From positions 1 to 39,089 of the forward strand of contig JANXUL010000092.1 of assembly GCA_025356235.1 (NCBI GenBank): DNA of 39,089 nt, given 5' to 3'. Within the stretch, counting starts at the first letter, position 1; every line of letters starts with the position of its first letter. This document shows positions 7,661-16,839 of the stretch, piece by piece. The DNA is from Bacteroidota bacterium. Its GTDB lineage: Bacteria; Bacteroidota; Bacteroidia; Chitinophagales; Chitinophagaceae. The notes beneath the pieces were generated by a model. The model did no database searches. It saw nothing but the letters and a program-made list of their open reading frames with translations, and was not told where the DNA came from. The position numbers and the translations under genes were made by a program.

Positions 7661-10135
7661 ATGAAACCTTACCTGTTATCCTTATTTTTACTTCTGTTCT
7701 TTTATGTAGGTGGAAGGCAGGTCATTACAAAAAATAGTGGCCAGTTTTCAGGTTCAATCATTGCCAATCGAACTCATAAGTCCTTATCCTCAGCTACCAT
7801 CACCCTTGTATCATCAGGGAAAAAATATCTTTGTGACAGTGATGGAAAATTTCAATTGCCGGAGCTGTTATCCGGCAAATATCTGCTCAGGATCAGCAGT
7901 ATGGGTTACAAGGACCTGGTAAAAGAAATTACTATTCCCGGATCAGGATATTTTCCGCTGGAAGAAGCGGAAGCAGAACTGGAACAGGTGGTGGTTACGG
8001 CAGTAGCCGGGGCTACCAAAATAAAAAGAACACCTGTTTCCATTACCATCGTATCACAAAAAGAAATGAATAAAAGTACCGGCACCAATGTGATAGATGC
8101 ATTATTAAGAGCCGTGCCTGGTATCAGTTCCATTACAACAGGCCCAAATATCAGTAAACCCTTTATCCGGGGCTTAGGTTATAACCGGGTGCTTACTTTA
8201 TATGATGGTATAAGGCAGGAAGGACAACAATGGGGCGATGAACACGGCATTGAAATAGACCAATATGGTGTGGCCCGCGCAGAAATTGTAAAAGGTCCGG
8301 CGAGTTTATTATACGGATCAGATGCGATTGCCGGTGTGGTAAATCTGATACCCGGCTTGCCGGCGGAAACAGAGGGTCGTATCAACGGTGATGCCTTAAC
8401 GGAGTACCAGTCGAACAATGGATTGATTGGTGCCACCGCAGCACTGCAGTACCACAAGGATGGTTTTTTGTGGAGCACAAGATCTTCCGTTAAAACCGCC
8501 ACCAATTACCGGAATAGCGTTGATGGATGGGTGTACAATACTGGTTTTAAAGAGATTAATTTCTCCGCCATGATGGGTTGGGAAGGGCCATCGGCTAAAA
8601 ATTATTTACATGTAAACCTATATGACAATCTTCAGGAAATACCTGATGGAAGCAGAGACTCAATAACAAGGGCATTCACCTATCAAACAAATGAAACCGG
8701 CCTGGATGATATCCGTAACAGGCAGATGGTAGCGGCTGATCGGTTACATACTTACCAGACATCGCCATTGCATCAACATATACAACATTACCGTGTATAT
8801 CATAAAGGTTTTTATACACTTGGCAATGGGGAACTCAGTACTATTATAGGCTTTCAGCAAAATATACGAAGGGAATATAACCATCCTACTGCACCAGCAC
8901 AGGCTGGCCTGAATGTTCGTTTGAATACCTTTAACTACGAAATAAAATATAGTTTGCCCGAATGGCAGGGCATACGCTTTACCTATGGCATTAACGGTAT
9001 GTACCAGGAAAATAAAAACAAAGATGCCACTGATTTTCCAATACCGGATTATCAACTGTTTGATATAGGTACTTACCTGCTGGCCAAAAAAGAATTTGGA
9101 AAATTCGTGATCAGTGGAGGACTGCGTTTAGATAACCGAAGCATTAATTGGAAAAATTTTTTCACCAGGAAAGAAGCCACCAGCGGGTTCACCAGGCAGG
9201 TTCATTTACCTGATACCGCTTCCGCTACTTTAGCTTTTCCTTCTTACACACAACAGTTTAGTGGTTTATCAGCCAGTATTGGACTGGTGTATACTGCCTC
9301 CAATACCATTACCTTTAAAGCCAATATAGCAAGGGGTTACAGAAGCCCTTCTATCACAGAGATCGGCTCTGACGGACTTGATCCGGGCGCAAGGATCTAT
9401 TATATCGGTAACAGAAATTTCAATTCTGAATTCAACTGGCAAACGGATATCGGCATCTTTATGAATTATCCGGATGTGGATGTTACACTGGAACTATTCA
9501 ACAATAACATCGCTAATTATATTTTCTTTCAAAAACTTTTCGATGCGAATGGCCAACCCCTGGAAATAGTTCCCGGCAATTTTACGTACCAATATAAACA
9601 GGGAAGTGCACGCCTGTTTGGCGCTGAAGCCGCATGGGTGTTACATCCGAAATCTATTTCCTGGCTTAACTTTCAACAGAATATATCCACCATTACCGGT
9701 ATCAATACCGACAGGGAATCTTTAAAAATATTAGGCAGCGATGCTAAATACCTCCCCTTGATACCCCCTTTCAAAACTGTAAGCCGGCTACGCATCAGCC
9801 TGCCGCAAAAAAACCTGGCCATAACAGATTGCTTCCTGCAAACAGAAGTAGAAACGAATGGGGCACAGATTAATTTTTATGCTGTTGACAATACCGAAAC
9901 AAAAACAAATGGTTATGTATTGATTAATGCTGGAGCTGGTTTCAGCATAAATACTAAAAAAGATAAAACGGTATGCAGGTTTGTGATCAATGCAAACAAC
10001 CTGTTCGATGTTGCCCACCAATCACATCAAAACCGTTTGAAATATTTCGAATATTTTCAAACCTCACCTAACGGCCATTCGGGCATTTATAATATGGGAA
10101 GGAATATTGCAGTTAAAGTTATTTTCAACTGGTAG
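7661..10135 (+). CDS. TonB-dependent outer-membrane receptor with CarboxypepD-like N-terminal domain
   Basis: 824-residue outer-membrane receptor. Order of parts: N-terminal hydrophobic signal (MKPYLLSLFLLLFFYVGG), a carboxypeptidase-regulatory-like beta domain (about 28-105), a TonB-box-like strand EQVVVTA, the plug (about 115-235, containing SKPFIRGLGYNRVLTLYDG, QQWGDEHGIEIDQYG and ASLLYGSDAIAGVVNLIP), then the 22-strand barrel ending in an aromatic residue (VIFNW). The signal peptide lacks a clean Ala-x-Ala site. The start is the ATG at 7661; a GTG lies 9 bases upstream. The plug and the loop QEIPDGSRDS are nearly the same as in the convergent receptor, so they probably take the same or related ligand. 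The GDEHG plug motif and His-rich loop HQHIQHYRV are suggestive of metal uptake, but this is inference. Confidence 0.85.
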   Translation: MKPYLLSLFLLLFFYVGGRQVITKNSGQFSGSIIANRTHKSLSSATITLVSSGKKYLCDSDGKFQLPELLSGKYLLRISSMGYKDLVKEITIPGSGYFPLEEAEAELEQVVVTAVAGATKIKRTPVSITIVSQKEMNKSTGTNVIDALLRAVPGISSITTGPNISKPFIRGLGYNRVLTLYDGIRQEGQQWGDEHGIEIDQYGVARAEIVKGPASLLYGSDAIAGVVNLIPGLPAETEGRINGDALTEYQSNNGLIGATAALQYHKDGFLWSTRSSVKTATNYRNSVDGWVYNTGFKEINFSAMMGWEGPSAKNYLHVNLYDNLQEIPDGSRDSITRAFTYQTNETGLDDIRNRQMVAADRLHTYQTSPLHQHIQHYRVYHKGFYTLGNGELSTIIGFQQNIRREYNHPTAPAQAGLNVRLNTFNYEIKYSLPEWQGIRFTYGINGMYQENKNKDATDFPIPDYQLFDIGTYLLAKKEFGKFVISGGLRLDNRSINWKNFFTRKEATSGFTRQVHLPDTASATLAFPSYTQQFSGLSASIGLVYTASNTITFKANIARGYRSPSITEIGSDGLDPGARIYYIGNRNFNSEFNWQTDIGIFMNYPDVDVTLELFNNNIANYIFFQKLFDANGQPLEIVPGNFTYQYKQGSARLFGAEAAWVLHPKSISWLNFQQNISTITGINTDRESLKILGSDAKYLPLIPPFKTVSRLRISLPQKNLAITDCFLQTEVETNGAQINFYAVDNTETKTNGYVLINAGAGFSINTKKDKTVCRFVINANNLFDVAHQSHQNRLKYFEYFQTSPNGHSGIYNMGRNIAVKVIFNW

Positions 10136-10140
10136 TGAAT

Positions 10141-10203
10141 AATTTTGGAATTGGAAAACGACTGTGCTATTCTCTACCTGTCGAATTTTCCAATTCCAAA
10201 ATT
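10141..10203. terminator. 18-bp-armed hairpin between convergent receptor genes
   Basis: Perfect arms AATTTTGGAATTGGAAAA (10141-10158) and TTTTCCAATTCCAAAATT (10186-10203); CGAC (10159-10162) can pair with GTCG (10180-10183) to lengthen the stem. It fills most of the 85-base gap between the two convergent TonB receptor genes and is best read as a bidirectional terminator. Its repeated GGAA/TTCC words resemble the other long intergenic inverted repeats in this window. Confidence 0.7.
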
Positions 10204-10220
10204 TCCGGGTTACAATCGGA

Positions 10221-12722
10221 TCAGGATGTTTTTTTAAGATTATAGTTGAGTGGAAAATCCAGTTTAAAAGCAATATTCCTTCCCATATTATAAATACCAT
10301 TACGGCCTGTAAAATTACCGGGATACTTTTCAAAGTATTTTAGCCGGTTAAGGTGGTCCTGATATCCGGTATTAAACAAATTATTACCCATGATATACAG
10401 GCTCACAATAGTTTTACCTTCTTTATTTACAAAACTCCCGCCCATACCGGCATTAACCAATGTATAGCCCGGCGTAGCTGTTTCAGTTCCATACACAGAA
10501 AACACACGGTTCTGTGCTGCATAATATTCAACCTGGGCTTTTATAAATCCGTGTTTAATATTGGCGGATTTAATATCAAAATCCAGTCGCAATTCAGAAG
10601 TACCGTGCAGTGGTGGAATAAAAGGGAGGTATCTGTTGCTATCGGTTATCTTGGCAATGCTTGTGCTTTTATTATTTCCATACACAATGGATAAACTATT
10701 TTCAAAATGCAGCGTTTTTACAGGATGCAGATCAATGCTTAATTCCCCGCCATATAAATTGGCTTTCCCTGATTGAAATTTAAATGTTTCATTACCCGCA
10801 ACAATTACTGAATCCTGGCCGTTTATACCCACTAGTTTCTGATTATAGATATAATTATTGATAACGTTATTGAACAAGTTCAATTGTATCACTGCATATT
10901 TTGAAGAAAAAACAAAACCAATATCTTCCTGCAGGCTGAACTCAGGTTTAAAATTATCATTGCCTATCTGGTAAATATTAGTGCCCGGATGCACCCCATT
11001 GGCAGATATCTCAGAAATATTAGGTGCCCTGAACCCTCTGGCCAGATTCGCTTTTACAGAAAATCTATCTGAGAAATTATAGGTAGCTCCAATACTTCCG
11101 GTGAACCCGGAAAAAGTTTTCCTGTACGTTGAAAAAATCTTATCGGCGCCTACCCGGCTGGTGCCATATACAGACATATCAAAACCGGTAAGCGGATTGG
11201 GGGCGGTATACATCTCATCATTATTAAAAGAGCGGACATCATATCTTAATCCCCCGGATATATCCAGTTTATCAAGGCTTTTTTTCACAATGAAAAAAGA
11301 TCCAATATCAAATTGTTTGTAGGATGGAATAATAAAATCGGTTCCGTTGGTAGAAGTATTTTGCTGGTACATTCCGTTTACACCCACACTCATGTTCCAA
11401 TTATTTTTTTCAGGAAAATGATATTTGATATCATAGGTAAGGGAATTCAGTTGTAAGTATAAGCCGGGAATAGTGTACAAAACAGGGTGACTGAATTCGC
11501 GCCGTATACTTTTTTGATAGCCAAGGTTCACATCTAACCTCCCATTACCTAAAATGAAATTGTTATTCCAGAATACCCGGTAATGCTGCACATGCTGATG
11601 CAGTTTTGCAATAGTATAGCTATTTAATTCGGCATCGGAAACAATTGGCCGTATGGTATCTGCTTCTGTGATCTGTTTGGTAAAACGCCTGCTGGCACTG
11701 TCTCGGCTACCATCCGGTATCTCCTGCAAATCATCATACAAAACAAAATTCACGTGCGAGTAACCCCATTTACGGTGTATGCCAATGGATGCACTGGCAT
11801 CGGTTTCATTAAAAGCCGAACCAAATACCCGCCCATCATATTTGTTCTGGTAATTCGTTGCCTGTTTATGAGATAAGCGGGTCATCCATTCAATACCATT
11901 CTTATTGGCACCCAACATAACAGAACCACCAAAATATTTATTATTAGTTTGATGTTCTACTGTTACATCTCCAATCATTTTTCCTTCCGCCGCAGTTTGT
12001 ACGGGAATTAAATTTACAACACCAGCCAATGCATCAGAACCATAACTAAGGCTCGCCGGCCCTTTTATGATCTCTACTTTATCAATACTGTATTGGTCAA
12101 CTTCAATACCATGTTCATCTCCCCATTGCTGTCCTTCCTGCCGTACTCCGTCAAACAGGGTCAGTATCCGGTTAAAACCCAATCCGCGAATAACCGGTTT
12201 GGAAACATTGGGCCCTGTTGTTACAGCCCGAACACCTGGAATTTTCGCAATACCGTCAATTGCATTTGTATTCAGGTTGGTTACTAAATAATCATGGTTT
12301 ACAGAAATGATGGGCACCGGGTTTCGTTTTATCTGGGTGGCTTTTGAACTACCGGTAACAACTACTTCGCTTATTTCAATAGCGCTTTCTTCCAAACTAA
12401 AATTCGCTTCAATATCGCCGTTCAAGACAATGTTTTTAGTAATGCTTTTAAAGCCCTCGAATTTTATCTCAATCAAAAAAGTACCCGCAGGTAAATTTTT
12501 TATATTAAATCTGCCCAAAGTATCTGTTGCAACACCCAGCTTGAGATCCGGTATTAAAATGGTTGCCCCTTTTAAAGGTGTTTTTCCTTTTGATTCGGTT
12601 ACCACACCGGTAATAGAGGATTTACCGGGGTTGGATTCTATTGTTACGGATGAAGCAAATATAAATTGGTCAGTGCCCGATAATAATAACAGTAAGCAAA
12701 GAAAAAGTATTGATCTTTTCAT
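10221..12722 (-). CDS. TonB-dependent receptor, paralogue of the convergent receptor
   Basis: 833-residue outer-membrane receptor. A Sec signal peptide (MKRSILFLCLLLLLSGTDQFIFA) is followed by a carboxypeptidase-regulatory-like domain (about 35-110: ITGVVTESKGKTPLKGATI), a TonB-box-like strand SEVVVTGSSKA, the plug with SKPVIRGLGFNRILTLFDG, QQWGDEHGIEVDQYS and GPASLSYGSDALAGVVNLIP, and the barrel. The barrel loop DLQEIPDGSRDS and the C-terminal NRLKYFEKYPGNF / GIYNMGRNIAFKL are shared with the first receptor. It ends in a short extension (NYNLKKTS) past the last strand. A small membrane-protein gene lies 132 bases upstream on the same strand and may be co-transcribed. Receptor class is certain; the ligand is not. 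Confidence 0.87.
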   Translation of the reverse strand: MKRSILFLCLLLLLSGTDQFIFASSVTIESNPGKSSITGVVTESKGKTPLKGATILIPDLKLGVATDTLGRFNIKNLPAGTFLIEIKFEGFKSITKNIVLNGDIEANFSLEESAIEISEVVVTGSSKATQIKRNPVPIISVNHDYLVTNLNTNAIDGIAKIPGVRAVTTGPNVSKPVIRGLGFNRILTLFDGVRQEGQQWGDEHGIEVDQYSIDKVEIIKGPASLSYGSDALAGVVNLIPVQTAAEGKMIGDVTVEHQTNNKYFGGSVMLGANKNGIEWMTRLSHKQATNYQNKYDGRVFGSAFNETDASASIGIHRKWGYSHVNFVLYDDLQEIPDGSRDSASRRFTKQITEADTIRPIVSDAELNSYTIAKLHQHVQHYRVFWNNNFILGNGRLDVNLGYQKSIRREFSHPVLYTIPGLYLQLNSLTYDIKYHFPEKNNWNMSVGVNGMYQQNTSTNGTDFIIPSYKQFDIGSFFIVKKSLDKLDISGGLRYDVRSFNNDEMYTAPNPLTGFDMSVYGTSRVGADKIFSTYRKTFSGFTGSIGATYNFSDRFSVKANLARGFRAPNISEISANGVHPGTNIYQIGNDNFKPEFSLQEDIGFVFSSKYAVIQLNLFNNVINNYIYNQKLVGINGQDSVIVAGNETFKFQSGKANLYGGELSIDLHPVKTLHFENSLSIVYGNNKSTSIAKITDSNRYLPFIPPLHGTSELRLDFDIKSANIKHGFIKAQVEYYAAQNRVFSVYGTETATPGYTLVNAGMGGSFVNKEGKTIVSLYIMGNNLFNTGYQDHLNRLKYFEKYPGNFTGRNGIYNMGRNIAFKLDFPLNYNLKKTS

Positions 12723-12854
12723 GATGATATAATTTGAGGTTTCGCTGGTTCATGAGTGACCATTATCTTAAAAAAGACAATTATCATTCCACATGATTGT
12801 AAAATAGACTTGAACACTTACCGGTTTCGCATAAGCAGAAAGCCGGCAATACAT

Positions 12855-13226
12855 TTACGCAGGACTAACCGGCGGGCCACGAAGCCCGAAAAAAATAAGA
12901 TCAGAAGAGTGATGAGGGTGAACATACCTGTTCAGGTAAATAGCAAAGGGTGTACCGCATGAAATATCTGGCGATGGATTGATTGATACAAAAGGCGATT
13001 CTGTAATCGGATTATCGCATTGGCAATTAAAGCTTGCTTTGGTAAGATTGGTTGTATTGGCATCGGGCAATGATGCGTTTGCCCTTCCATCTTTGTGATT
13101 GGCAACAAGGTTGTGCAGTATTCTTTTAGGCGTAATAGTAAACGCAAACAGCACCAGGAAAAAAGCTGCTAATACACTTCGTATGGTAGATGATATTGAC
13201 AGAATTATTTTGTTACGTTGTTGCAA
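12855..13226 (-). CDS. Small single-TM protein with Cys/His C-terminus next to TonB receptor
   Basis: Up to 123 residues. One hydrophobic helix (IRSVLAAFFLVLFAFTIT) is followed by TPKRILHNLVANHKD, a Cys pair (NCQCDNPITESPF), a further Cys, and a His cluster (RYVHPHHSSD) before the ending FFGLRGPPVSPA. Small proteins with a T-P-K-x-x-x-H segment and an LRGPP ending occur beside TonB receptors in other Bacteroidota as far as I recall; their function is not established. Cys and His placement suggests metal handling in the periplasm. The start is a problem: the frame has no ATG, only a TTG at 13226 that overlaps the -7 element at 13224-13231, so the true start is probably a downstream non-ATG codon. 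Confidence 0.6.
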   Translation of the reverse strand: MQQRNKIILSISSTIRSVLAAFFLVLFAFTITPKRILHNLVANHKDGRANASLPDANTTNLTKASFNCQCDNPITESPFVSINPSPDISCGTPFAIYLNRYVHPHHSSDLIFFGLRGPPVSPA

Positions 13227-13231
13227 ATGTA
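13224..13231 (-). promoter_or_regulatory. -7 element (TACATTTG) upstream of the small membrane protein
   Basis: Exact TAnnTTTG match on the minus strand, overlapping the only standard start codon (TTG) of the gene. A small TTCCA/TGGAA dyad lies upstream at 13251-13262. It probably drives the small gene and the receptor behind it. Confidence 0.45.
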
Positions 13232-13329
13232 ACAGGTTTTGTCAAATCAGTTCCAAATGGAAGAAATTTTGAGGTTTTTTTATGACGAATTGGGTAATGG
13301 GCAGTAAGCAGGATTAACCTCTATCCCAC

Positions 13330-13347
13330 ACAAATAGTAATATTTGT
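13330..13347. repeat. Short perfect hairpin downstream of DUF1501
   Basis: ACAAATA and TATTTGT around a GTAA loop; CCC and GGG flank it and can extend the stem with small bulges. It lies in the 182-base gap between the DUF1501 stop and the small-protein promoter. Without a T-tract it is only a weak terminator candidate. Nothing else gene-like is visible in that gap. Confidence 0.4.
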
Positions 13348-13408
13348 AGGGAACAGACCTCAAACCTAAATGATGAAGAAAAATATTCACCACTCATCGT
13401 TCATGATA

Positions 13409-14983
13409 TCATTGCTTAACTTTTATCATCGCCCGCACCTGTTGGGTAGCCATATTTTGTAACCTGGCATAATAAACACCGGCAGGAAGAGAGCTGCCAT
13501 CTAAAACAACCGTATACTTGCCTGCCGTGTATTCTTTATCGGTAAGGTTGACAATAACCCTACCCATGGTATCCATGATCTGGATAAGGGTATGGCCCCC
13601 GGCAGTAGTAAACGTAATCACCGTAGAACTGGTAAACGGGTTGGGATAATTACTGATCAATGTATCGCCTGAAAGGTTTACCGGTTTTTTACAACCTGAC
13701 ATATTCACCAATGGCAGAACCTGAAAGTTTTTTAGCATGATCTGCTGCAGGTCGAGGTCGTTCACACAAAGCCAATTGGAAAGTATGGTCGCATAAACGC
13801 TCCTGAAATCATATTGAAATGGGATATTATCATTTACCGTTGCGCTCGCAGGGATAATAGGTGTATCACCCAATACCCCACCCAGCACATTCTTGCCAAA
13901 AACAAAAAGCGGTGCCGCTGCACCATGATCGGTACCTGTGCTGCCATTACTTTTAATACGTCGGCCGAATTCAGAAAAAGTCATACCCACCACCCGGTCA
14001 TCAACACCTAAAAATTTCAAGTCATCCTGAAATGCTTTGATGGCATCACTTACATTTTTCAGCAGGTTGGCATGTGTGCCGATAGTTGTATCGTTACTGT
14101 TTACCTGAACCGAGTGTGTATCGAATCCGCCATAGTTCACCATGTAGATTCTTGTCTTTAATCCACCACTGATCAACCGGGCAACGATTTTCAGTTGATC
14201 ACCCAAAGAATTATTAATCGGGTAACTCACCTGCTGAACTGTTTTGGTAGCTGCACTTTTAATTACCGTTGCATATTGCTGTGTTTGCTGCGCTACCAAA
14301 CGGATAAATTTCAATTCTTTACCGGCGGGCGTATCGGGCGCAGGATCCTGAATACCATTGACCAGGTTATAAAAATTACTCGTATTACTAATACTCATTC
14401 CCATGCTTACCGCAGGCCCCTGCAAGGTTAAAGAAGTGGCCGATCCTATTTGTATGGCTAATGGGTCGGGCATGGATGTATTTGGATAACCGTTTGGAAA
14501 ATTGGGATATTCATAATTCAGGTAACGGCCTGCCCACCCGCTGTTGACAACCGCATTGCTGTCACTGGCACTCATCCAAATATCTGTAGCCCGGAAGTGC
14601 GAAAAACTGGGTTGCGGATAACCTACCGATTGTACCACTTTTAACTGGCCATTATTATACATCGCTCCCAAACCTGTCATGGCTGGATGTAGACCTACTT
14701 TCCCATTCAGCTTCAGAACCTTGTCTTCAGGGATATAAATATTAGGTCGCGCATTTACATAACTGCTGAAATTCTCTATTGGCACCACCATATTTAATCC
14801 ATCATTGCCGCCGTTAAGTTGAATGATCACAAATACATGGTCTGTTTCTGTTACCGGCAGCAATAAAGATTGCATGATGGATGAATCGGCACTAAAGGCC
14901 CTGAACGAAAAGCCGCTTACCAAAGAAGGCAGTAAAACACCGGCTGGTACGGATTTGCGTAAAAAATCTCTTCTTTTCATCAT
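13409..14983 (-). CDS. DUF1501 protein with Tat-type signal and type IX sorting domain
   Basis: 524-residue exported protein. The N-terminus MMKRRDFLRKSVPAGVLLPS has the twin-arginine pattern RRDFLRK followed by a hydrophobic segment. The DUF1501 domain (about 45-410; sulfatase/alkaline-phosphatase-like fold by family knowledge) contains VIIQLNGGNDGLNMVVP, FSHFRATDIWMSA and GMTFSEFGRRIKSNGSTGTDHG. The last ~80 residues are a type IX secretion C-terminal domain (ISNYPNPFTSSTVITF, then LPAGVYYARL and a basic end KVKQ). It follows the DUF1800 gene after 8 bases, the standard pairing in this phylum. The function of the pair is unknown. Surface delivery by the Gld/Por system encoded later in this window is likely. 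Confidence 0.88.
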   Translation of the reverse strand: MMKRRDFLRKSVPAGVLLPSLVSGFSFRAFSADSSIMQSLLLPVTETDHVFVIIQLNGGNDGLNMVVPIENFSSYVNARPNIYIPEDKVLKLNGKVGLHPAMTGLGAMYNNGQLKVVQSVGYPQPSFSHFRATDIWMSASDSNAVVNSGWAGRYLNYEYPNFPNGYPNTSMPDPLAIQIGSATSLTLQGPAVSMGMSISNTSNFYNLVNGIQDPAPDTPAGKELKFIRLVAQQTQQYATVIKSAATKTVQQVSYPINNSLGDQLKIVARLISGGLKTRIYMVNYGGFDTHSVQVNSNDTTIGTHANLLKNVSDAIKAFQDDLKFLGVDDRVVGMTFSEFGRRIKSNGSTGTDHGAAAPLFVFGKNVLGGVLGDTPIIPASATVNDNIPFQYDFRSVYATILSNWLCVNDLDLQQIMLKNFQVLPLVNMSGCKKPVNLSGDTLISNYPNPFTSSTVITFTTAGGHTLIQIMDTMGRVIVNLTDKEYTAGKYTVVLDGSSLPAGVYYARLQNMATQQVRAMIKVKQ

Positions 14984-14991
14984 TCAGTTAT

Positions 14992-16665
14992 TTAAGCTAA
15001 TTGGTATTCAGAAAGGTCCATCAGGTATTTGATCAGGTCGCGCAAACGGTTTTTTACAGTAGTTGTATTCGATGCATTACCAGGGTTGGAAACATAGAGG
15101 TTCCATGCATCTGTCCAATAAAAATCAGTTGACTGGCCGCCTAATAAAATATCTGTCTTCAATTGATTTTTAGAAGCCGTAGAGATATCTATCCGGAATA
15201 TCCTGTTCACCATATCATCAATCAGTTTATTGGGATCGCCGGGATTGGATAAAGTGGCTGTAAATGCTGCCGCATCAATCTGTATTTTTTTCCCATTGAA
15301 TGTATAACCGTTAACGATCATTGTATCTGTAAACTGGTTTCGCTTGGGAAGTGTATCGCTGTTGATCCATATCTCATAGAACTGTGGTGCCTGGTAGTAG
15401 GCTTTCCATCCGCTTACATCAGGCGGGTCACCGATATTCTGCTGCATATTCGATACCCAGCTTACCAGGTAATTGTACATGCCGTAATTGGTTACATAAT
15501 CAGTAGCCGGTTGAAAAGCAAGATCAAATTCCCTGCAAAGGCTTACCACCAGGTCAACCGGGCTTTTTATCTGGCAACCCTTTGCCAGTACATCAAAAAA
15601 ATGTTCGCTCTTTAAAAGTGTATCCAATACCGGTTTGATCTCATAATTATTAGCTCGGAGCAGGTTCGCCAATGGAGTGATAATATTGGCTTCCACAGTA
15701 CTGTCAATATCATAATACACAAACCAACGGTATAATCGCCTGCAGATATATTTGGCCACTTCCTCAGTAGCAAAGATCATATTCAGCAGTGCGTCAAGCT
15801 CTTCTTCACCCCCAGTAGCACTGTTCTTTCCCTGTATGACCGTATTATTATAGAAAGCAGAAAACTGTTTATTAGTGATGTCATGTCGTTTGATATCAAA
15901 TGAAGAGGAAATATTCGCAGCATCATTTTTCCATCCCGTTAAAACCTGGGCTGCTGCTTTTACGTCGGCCTCCGTATATAAAGAGTTGGGGCCTTTGCCA
16001 CAGCAAAATAATTCCTGCAGCTCCCTTCCATAATTTTCATCGGGTGCTTTATTGGTATTATACTGTCCATTTAGATAGACCAGCATACCTGGATCAATAG
16101 TAATTGCTTTTGTAAGTGCTTTGAAATTTCCCAACGCATATACCCTCAGTAAAGAATGATGCTTAAAAACAAACTGCGCATTACCTATATCATTGGTTTC
16201 TGTTGAGAAATGATTATGCCAGAAAAACGTCATTTTTTCGCGGATACTCCTGTCCTGGTTTATCATAACCCCCATCCACCATTTTTTAAAAGAAGCTCTC
16301 CGCAAACTATTCACCGTTCCATCGGTATTGGGATCAAGTACCCAGATAGAACCTGGTGTAATAGTAGGGTCAGGGGTAGTTGCATTCGCCGGCGTGGCAT
16401 ATTCTTTTACGGGTGGGTCTGGAAGTGGTGCTATCGGATTTAATAGTTCATCAACTGATTGTAAAAATGTTTTTGCTTTAAAGTAATTCACGTCAGATCG
16501 TTTGGCCCCAAACATGGTCCGTTTTAAAAGATGTGTCACTTCATTTTCTGTCCATGCCCCCGAATAAACAGCCAATCCCCCGGCAGGAGGGGGTGCCGCT
16601 ACCATTTCGCCGGTTTCCGGTGTAAAAGATGGGATATGGGATGATAAAAGTGCTTGTTTATCCAT
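14992..16665 (-). CDS. DUF1800 protein without visible signal peptide
   Basis: 557-residue DUF1800 protein, partner of DUF1501 in many bacteria and of unknown activity. Seen: WTENEVTHLLKRTMFGAKRSDV near the N-terminus, KMTFFWHNHFST, then DENYGRELQELFCCG with TEADVKAAAQVLTGW, KYICRRLYRWFVYYD and PDVSGWKAYYQAP, all family hallmarks. The frame extends to a GTG at 16710, but the ATG at 16665 (MDKQALLSSH) is the better start. Neither start gives a Sec or Tat signal, although its partner has a Tat-type signal. Eight bases separate it from the DUF1501 gene, so they form an operon. It is divergent from the ECF sigma factor gene. Confidence 0.85.
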   Translation of the reverse strand: MDKQALLSSHIPSFTPETGEMVAAPPPAGGLAVYSGAWTENEVTHLLKRTMFGAKRSDVNYFKAKTFLQSVDELLNPIAPLPDPPVKEYATPANATTPDPTITPGSIWVLDPNTDGTVNSLRRASFKKWWMGVMINQDRSIREKMTFFWHNHFSTETNDIGNAQFVFKHHSLLRVYALGNFKALTKAITIDPGMLVYLNGQYNTNKAPDENYGRELQELFCCGKGPNSLYTEADVKAAAQVLTGWKNDAANISSSFDIKRHDITNKQFSAFYNNTVIQGKNSATGGEEELDALLNMIFATEEVAKYICRRLYRWFVYYDIDSTVEANIITPLANLLRANNYEIKPVLDTLLKSEHFFDVLAKGCQIKSPVDLVVSLCREFDLAFQPATDYVTNYGMYNYLVSWVSNMQQNIGDPPDVSGWKAYYQAPQFYEIWINSDTLPKRNQFTDTMIVNGYTFNGKKIQIDAAAFTATLSNPGDPNKLIDDMVNRIFRIDISTASKNQLKTDILLGGQSTDFYWTDAWNLYVSNPGNASNTTTVKNRLRDLIKYLMDLSEYQLA

Positions 16666-16839
16666 AAAACTGAATTGCAGGTTAAGATAGGATACTTTCT
16701 CGGTAGCCACTGTTGCCTAAGCTTTAACTTTTTCTTGTACAGCGGGGTTTTAACCAAAATTAAACCGATTTCTTCCGAAGCAATGCAGCATTCAAACGGG
16801 AATAATGTCATATATTTAGGGTAATCATTTTATCCCCTC

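Noticed and set aside
12307..12732. 141-codon plus frame over the start of the second TonB receptor
   Set aside because: The minus strand encodes the signal peptide and N-terminal domain of the receptor there.
12740..12790. Two GATAAT-like words upstream of the second receptor, reminiscent of a Fur/Zur box
   Set aside because: They are direct, not inverted, and the surrounding bases do not match a Fur box; AT-rich chance is likely.
12870..12895. GC-rich hairpin CGGGC/GCCCG with an A-run
   Set aside because: It lies in the coding end of the small membrane protein (GLRGPP codons), and the T-run on the minus strand comes before the stem, not after, so it is not a terminator for that gene.
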